Positions 59,126 through 64,000 of a DNA stretch of 64,000 bases are shown here, piece by piece. The DNA is taken from NCBI GenBank assembly GCA_028829895.1, contig CM054181.1:8579001-8643000 (forward strand), written 5' to 3'. Each line of letters begins with the position of its first letter. Position 1 is the stretch's first letter. Source of the stretch: Sinotaia quadrata. Its lineage: Eukaryota > Mollusca > Gastropoda > Architaenioglossa > Viviparidae. Below the pieces are notes generated by a model. It ran no database searches. It had not been told where the DNA came from and saw nothing but the letters and a program-made list of their open reading frames with translations. Made by a program: the position numbers and the translations under genes.

Positions 59126-61974
59126 TTCAGGAGTGCAGTCTATATGCATTCGGAAACAATAAAGAGTGTGTGCACTCCAGCACCAGAGTATTCCTACACT
59201 CAGCACGAGAACCCTGAAAATACAGCAATGTGCTCTCCTTAGAGTGCTTTGTTATATCTGGCATGTCTCATTACAGTACCGTGCTGAACTTACAGAGCGC
59301 TGTTCTATTTGACATGTCTGTTCCTAACAATTGTTACCTGTCTCATTCTATACAAAGAAAATCCTTTAAACATCGAAACATATAATTCATTCAAAATGCA
59401 AAATATACCCCAAAATCAATATTCATTTGCAATCAAATAAAAATCTGTTATAATGACATTATATAATATGCTTCAATTAAGCATAATAGATTTCTCGCGC
59501 ATTCATACACTAAATTTCATTATATCTTCAACATTGTTTAAAATAATCGTTGTATATGAGCGTTTAATAAAACAATTATATTTGATTAAAACAATGTTAT
59601 GTCACTCACTGAGTCACGGCACACATTCTCGTTTTGCACTAGGGATTTAGCACTTGAATTTTTTTAATTACAATTTTTGCAATACACCAATAAATATCAA
59701 CATAATCAGATAATATACACTTAATTCAAATATTACATTACTTAAAATCTAATTATGTTATGTCAGGATATGCCATTAAACATCACGTGCGCAAAATAAA
59801 TATGTTTGAAAAGCTAGACACACTTATATACCATATTTGTTTTTTTTTTAATTATTATTTGTTGTTTGTTTTAACTTTGCAGTCTTGTTGTAATCTGTTG
59901 TCTTTTTTTTAAAAAAAAAAATAGCAATCACTAGTCTTGTACTCGCCACCCTCAGTAAAGGTCACGACCTAAAACAATTCAGTATTCCTTCTCTCTCTCT
60001 CTCCCTCTCTCTCTCTCCCCTCTCTTTAGTTAAACTTTCGCAGTGGAGTGTTCTTGACCTATCCGAGGTCAGGGATAAACATCTAGATCTAGAACGTAGC
60101 TCTGACGCACACACACCGTAAACCTGACAATCAGGGACACAGGAGAGGTGACTATGATACGGTAGGCAACGCGTGTACGCTAACAGGTCTGACACTTTTT
60201 AACGATTCTTCCACTTTGGTTGCATTTCCCACTAAAATCTGTCGAAATCGACAGTTTAGGTAGTATAAAAATTCCAGATTGAAAAGAAGTTGTCTGAGGT
60301 GGGGACGAAGAGGATCAAGCTTGTTTCTTTTGAGTTAATTATCTGTACATTTCTGCGGATTTTTATATATATATATATGCTATTTGTATTCTTTCTTTTC
60401 TATTTCCTCTTTCCTCTAATCTGTCATATGTCCTTTCTTTCCATAAGAATGGCGTGTGTCTGGTGCGTCAGCTAACACTTTAGTGTCTGCTGGAAATTTA
60501 AGGAAAGAACGATCTTTGTTGTAGAAGTGGCACTCTATTGGAACCCTGTACGCCAAGTACCTGCCACTTCTTTGCACTCAAGTCTAAGAATACACAGACA
60601 GAACTGGGTAATATAGTGGACACTATAAAAATTGAACTGTCAGAACGTGCTTGTGTCATTCTTTCTGCCACCATTACTTTATTTCTATTTAACAACTTTC
60701 ATCTATCACTAAATGTTTACAAATATTTGGGTTTTCCTTTCAACTCTTGTCATCGTCTTTATGGGAGTTCGTAGCCATTTTTATATGATTATTAATATTT
60801 ATAATATCTTTAATCTTCAAATACTTTGTAACACCTGACACTATGGAAGTGTGGTAGGCCTTTTGGATGACCTCGTTGGGGTTTAAAGGTTGATTCAGTC
60901 TTTCTTAATACATTTCTAAACACACCTATCTCATTGCAATCTGCGATTTTTTCTTGACTTAATATATGATTATTTCTTTCACGATTTAATATATAATTGT
61001 TTTTTTTTCACGACTTGATATATGATTGTTTCTTTCACATATTAATGCCTGATGTATTTTTTCAAGCCTTAATGTATGATGTATTTCTTTCACATCCTCT
61101 TAGTGTATGTCGCACTTCTAACACATCTTAGTGCATGACGCACTTCTAACACATCTTAGTGCATGACGCACTTCTAACACATTTTAGTGCATGATGTATT
61201 TTTTCACATATTAATTTGCATTTTTCTTTCAAACTGAATGAAGTATTTCTTCTATATATTAGGAAGATATACGCATGTCGTATAAACTGTAATTAAAGTT
61301 CTACAATTCTTCAGCTGCATTTTATTTTTTAATCAATTTTCTTCGTATTTTTTTCTGAAAGCAAAAGTGTCTGCCGTCAAGAATTAAACTTATGACGTAA
61401 TTAAAGGATCGCTAGTATGTGGCTGGCAATAACTTTTCTTGAGAACTGTGACGTGAATACAAATAATTTTTTAAAATTCATGTATGCTACCTTTGTTTCT
61501 TTTCCTTTTGAAATGCAAAAGTAATATAAAATTAAAATTAATGTTGAGCTTATCGCCAGGCCAGACAGTTTTCGGCAACAGGGCATGGAGGTGGTCCTAC
61601 TGCTAGTCACGTGGGATTAGCGCGAGGACCATTTCACTTAGCGGTACCTTCTTTGCGTTGACACCGCTTTTCTTCAGGCAACGAAATGTGCTGAAAGCAA
61701 TAGAATCTTCGTTCTCCTAGTAGATAAGGGGCCGCAATTCTTCTCTTTGCAAAACTGAGCGCTCTAGGATTAGTGAAGATAATTTGTCCTGATTACGGGG
61801 TAAGAAGGGATTAAAAGAGGGATTAACAGTAGGAGTTCAGATCAAACCAGTCTGGTCTCCATCGAACGGATAGATCTGGGTTTTTTTTGGCTCAAGAAAG
61901 TTTCCCCACAACCTTAACATACGAATGTTGTGTAAGTCAGGGTATGCATGGATGGCTCATCAGACATGTAAGCC
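59126..61974 (+). other. Intergenic, mostly unique sequence
   Basis: No gene recognised. A short (CT)n lies at 59988-60024 and a degenerate 30-bp repeat (acatcttagtgcatgacgca) at 61080-61200. A GC-richer patch lies at 61550-61720. The frame reading through 60490-60610 has no in-frame ATG and no family match. Confidence 0.45.
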
Positions 61975-62315
61975 TAAAAGAAGTCTAAAACTCTACACGG
62001 TCTAAACTCTGTATATCTAAAACTCATCACAGTCTAAAACTCTGTATAATCTGAACTCTATACGGTTTAAAACTCTGTACGGTCTAAACTCTGTACAGTC
62101 TAAACTATATACGGTGTAAATATATGCAGCCTAAAACTATATACAGTCTAAAACTCTGTCGATCCAAACTCTATAAGGTCTAAATCTCTGTACAGTCTAA
62201 ACCAGTGTATAGTCTAAAACTCCAAGCGGTGGAAAACACTGTACTGTCTAAACTCTAGATGGTCTAAAACTCAAAGCTGTGGAAAACACTGTACTGTCTA
62301 AACTCTACATAGTCG
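61975..62315. repeat. ~16-20-bp tandem repeat, about 18 copies
   Basis: Units of gtctaaaactctgtacggtc, with a longer tail copy (aaactccaagcggtggaaaa, twice) near 62220-62290. Confidence 0.9.
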
Positions 62316-62679
62316 AAAACTTTTAAAGTTTGAGAGTACCGGTAACATACTGACTGTATAATTACACCCTCTATGTGGTCTGCTAAATGGGCATGTACAT
62401 ATAGACGGAAAGGCAAAAACACAAACAAATGTATACACAGACTTATAGCTGAAACCTAAGTATAAATAATACGCACTTGCGTTATTATATGAAGGTTAAC
62501 TTTGAGTTGGATTTCTACCGCTTCCAAACTCAGTTAATTTCACATAAGGTGCAGTCACGAAGGGCGTCGATTTTGTGATCTGTAAGAGAAATATATTGGG
62601 TGAGGAGAATGGATGTAGGCGTTTGGTATATCTATGGACTTATTCTTCCTCATTTGTAACTGTCAAGGGACCTTCACAA
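62316..62679 (+). other. Intergenic, unique sequence
   Basis: No gene recognised. Confidence 0.5.
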
Positions 62680-62830
62680 TGCGCAGTCTGTAGCACACGG
62701 GACCCTATTTATCGTGCCATCCGATGAATTGTTCTAAGCCCACCAGCTTGAGCTAGAACGGGTTACGGATCGCCAGCTGCTTTTCATCCCAACCGGTCTT
62801 CAATGCAAGAGGTTGGTATTGTGAGGTGTG
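62680..62830 (+). mobile_element. Dispersed repeat, copy 2 (SINE-like)
   Basis: Partner of 7536-7700, same orientation. Shared: cacacgggaccctatttat versus cacagaggactctatctac, agcccaccagcttgagcta, gggttacggatcgccagctg and the following caaccggtcttc. The divergence is large and the ends are unclear. Confidence 0.5.
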
Positions 62831-62889
62831 AATTACGGCTTGTGTTTGATCTTAGTCCTTCCAATGCTGTCCTGTGTTAAGACCATTAC

Positions 62890-63165
62890 TGAGTTAACTG
62901 AGTGGATGCCACATATAGTTATTACTACAGTCCTGAGTTAACTGAGTGAGTGCCACATTTAGTTCATTACCACTACAATTCTGAGTTAACTGAGTGAATG
63001 CAACATTTAGTTCATTATCACTACAATTCTGAGTTAACTGAGTGAATGCAACATTTAGTTCATTATCACTACAATTCTGAGTTAACTGAGTGAATGCAAC
63101 ATTTAGTTCATTATCACTACAATTCTGAGTTAACTGAGTGAATGCAACATTTAGTTCATCATTAC
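62890..63165. repeat. 48-bp tandem repeat, about 6 copies
   Basis: Unit ctgagttaactgagtgaatg with caacatttagttcattatca; the last four are identical. The 106-codon minus-strand frame is this unit read in frame. Confidence 0.95.
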
Positions 63166-63464
63166 CGACGCGTGGAAGCAAGCAACAGTGCTTCGATTTG
63201 TACTTCAGTGCCAAGAAGTTAAAACAGCAGTCTTCAGACGTTAAACTTGCAACACACAGTGGCTAACTTCTGGCTTGTGTTTTTGTCAAAAGGCAAGAAA
63301 AGTTCATGAAGACAACAATAAAGAAAAAAACACAAGCTTCAGTATGTCTATTACTAAGACTTCTCGAAAATGACCAATGCACTAGATGTCAAAAGACACC
63401 TAAAGTCCATTTAGTCCATTTCAGCTTATGCAACATACACTGTTTGACCACCGTCCACCTGTTC
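63166..63464 (+). other. Intergenic, unique sequence
   Basis: No gene recognised. Confidence 0.5.
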
Positions 63465-63600
63465 CGTCCACCTGTTCCGGCACTGTTTGCGGGCACTTGA
63501 AAGGCAACACATGAGAAATAAAAGTCAAGTGGTCAATTTTATGAGCTGTCCACCTGTTCCGAAAAGTCAAGTGGTCAATTTTATGAGCTCTGTTTACCGG
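63465..63600. repeat. Short nested duplications
   Basis: Two copies of aaaagtcaagtggtcaattt plus tatgagct, and three copies of gtccacctgttccg, interleaved. Confidence 0.88.
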
Positions 63601-63734
63601 GCAATGCTTTCCGCTTAGCGAGTGGTCACGTGACTCACTAGCAGCCAATGTAATAGTTAATTTGACTCTGCACCTTTCTTGGCTCGCTTCATCATAGTTC
63701 ATCCTTTGCCGGCCTGTCCATTATGTTTTGATGA

Positions 63735-64000
63735 TTCCTGCAATAAGTCCCACTTTAATTATACGCTGACAAGTCCCGTAATCGTATGTACAGATCCCAC
63801 AATAATAACGAACTCTGACAAGTTCCACGATGATAATATGTAGGCCTAGTCTCACAAATCCCACTCTAATAATGTATACACTGACAAGTCCCACAATAAT
63901 TATGAACTCTGACAAGTTCCACGATGATAATATGTAGGCCTAGTCTCACAAATCCCACTCTAATAATGTATACACTGACAAGTCCCACAATAATTATGAA
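63735..64000. repeat. ~93-bp tandem repeat, running off the window
   Basis: Unit of gaactctgacaagttccacg, aatatgtaggcctagtctca and actctaataatgtatacact; at least two near-identical copies plus a diverged first one. Continues past 64000. Confidence 0.93.

Noticed and set aside
60490..60610. Open frame with a possible donor (tgg|gtaata)
   Set aside because: About 48 codons without a good acceptor or homologue.

Overview
This is eukaryotic (metazoan) DNA. It is AT-rich, intron-dominated and packed with micro- and minisatellites, with no bacterial operons, RBSs or CRISPR. Gene structure (small phase-consistent exons, kb-scale introns, GT-AG sites) and a Buster-type hAT transposon fit an animal. 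The intron and repeat style makes me think of a mollusc, perhaps a gastropod, but that is inference and no sequence here proves it.

From about 1 to 23.3 kb, the plus strand carries the 3' two thirds of one gene, the orthologue of TMEM135 (PMP52-like, Tim17-related multi-pass membrane protein of peroxisomes and mitochondria). Seven coding exons are recognised: 2497-2538, 6804-7062, 15683-15850, 16992-17132, 18853-18951, 21715-21782 and 23184-23304 (stop). Their phases join without a break, giving about 299 C-terminal residues. The N-terminal exons lie before the window. The introns are full of arrays. One 45-bp array ends exactly on the splice acceptor of the 16992 exon and has duplicated that acceptor six times, all in frame.

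From 23.3 to 36.5 kb lie the TMEM135 3' flank and several large minisatellites: a 50-bp array carrying MEF2-like motifs, a mosaic 31-34 bp array, and an array with nested (TG)n tracts. From 36514 to 39798 sits a 3.3-kb hAT (Buster group) transposon with 16-bp terminal inverted repeats, an 8-bp target duplication (7/8 matching) and a minus-strand transposase broken by two frameshifts.

From 39.8 to 64 kb the window is mostly noncoding, with more than 20 unrelated tandem arrays (periods mostly 27-93 bp), two dispersed-repeat families, and two low-confidence plus-strand coding candidates: a possible short two-exon gene at 52869-53905 and an unassigned exon with a stop at 57452-57635.

No multi-gene system is visible. 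The most interesting item is the in-frame splice-acceptor minisatellite in TMEM135. Next come pairs of complementary simple repeats flanking TMEM135 exons, which could shape splicing.
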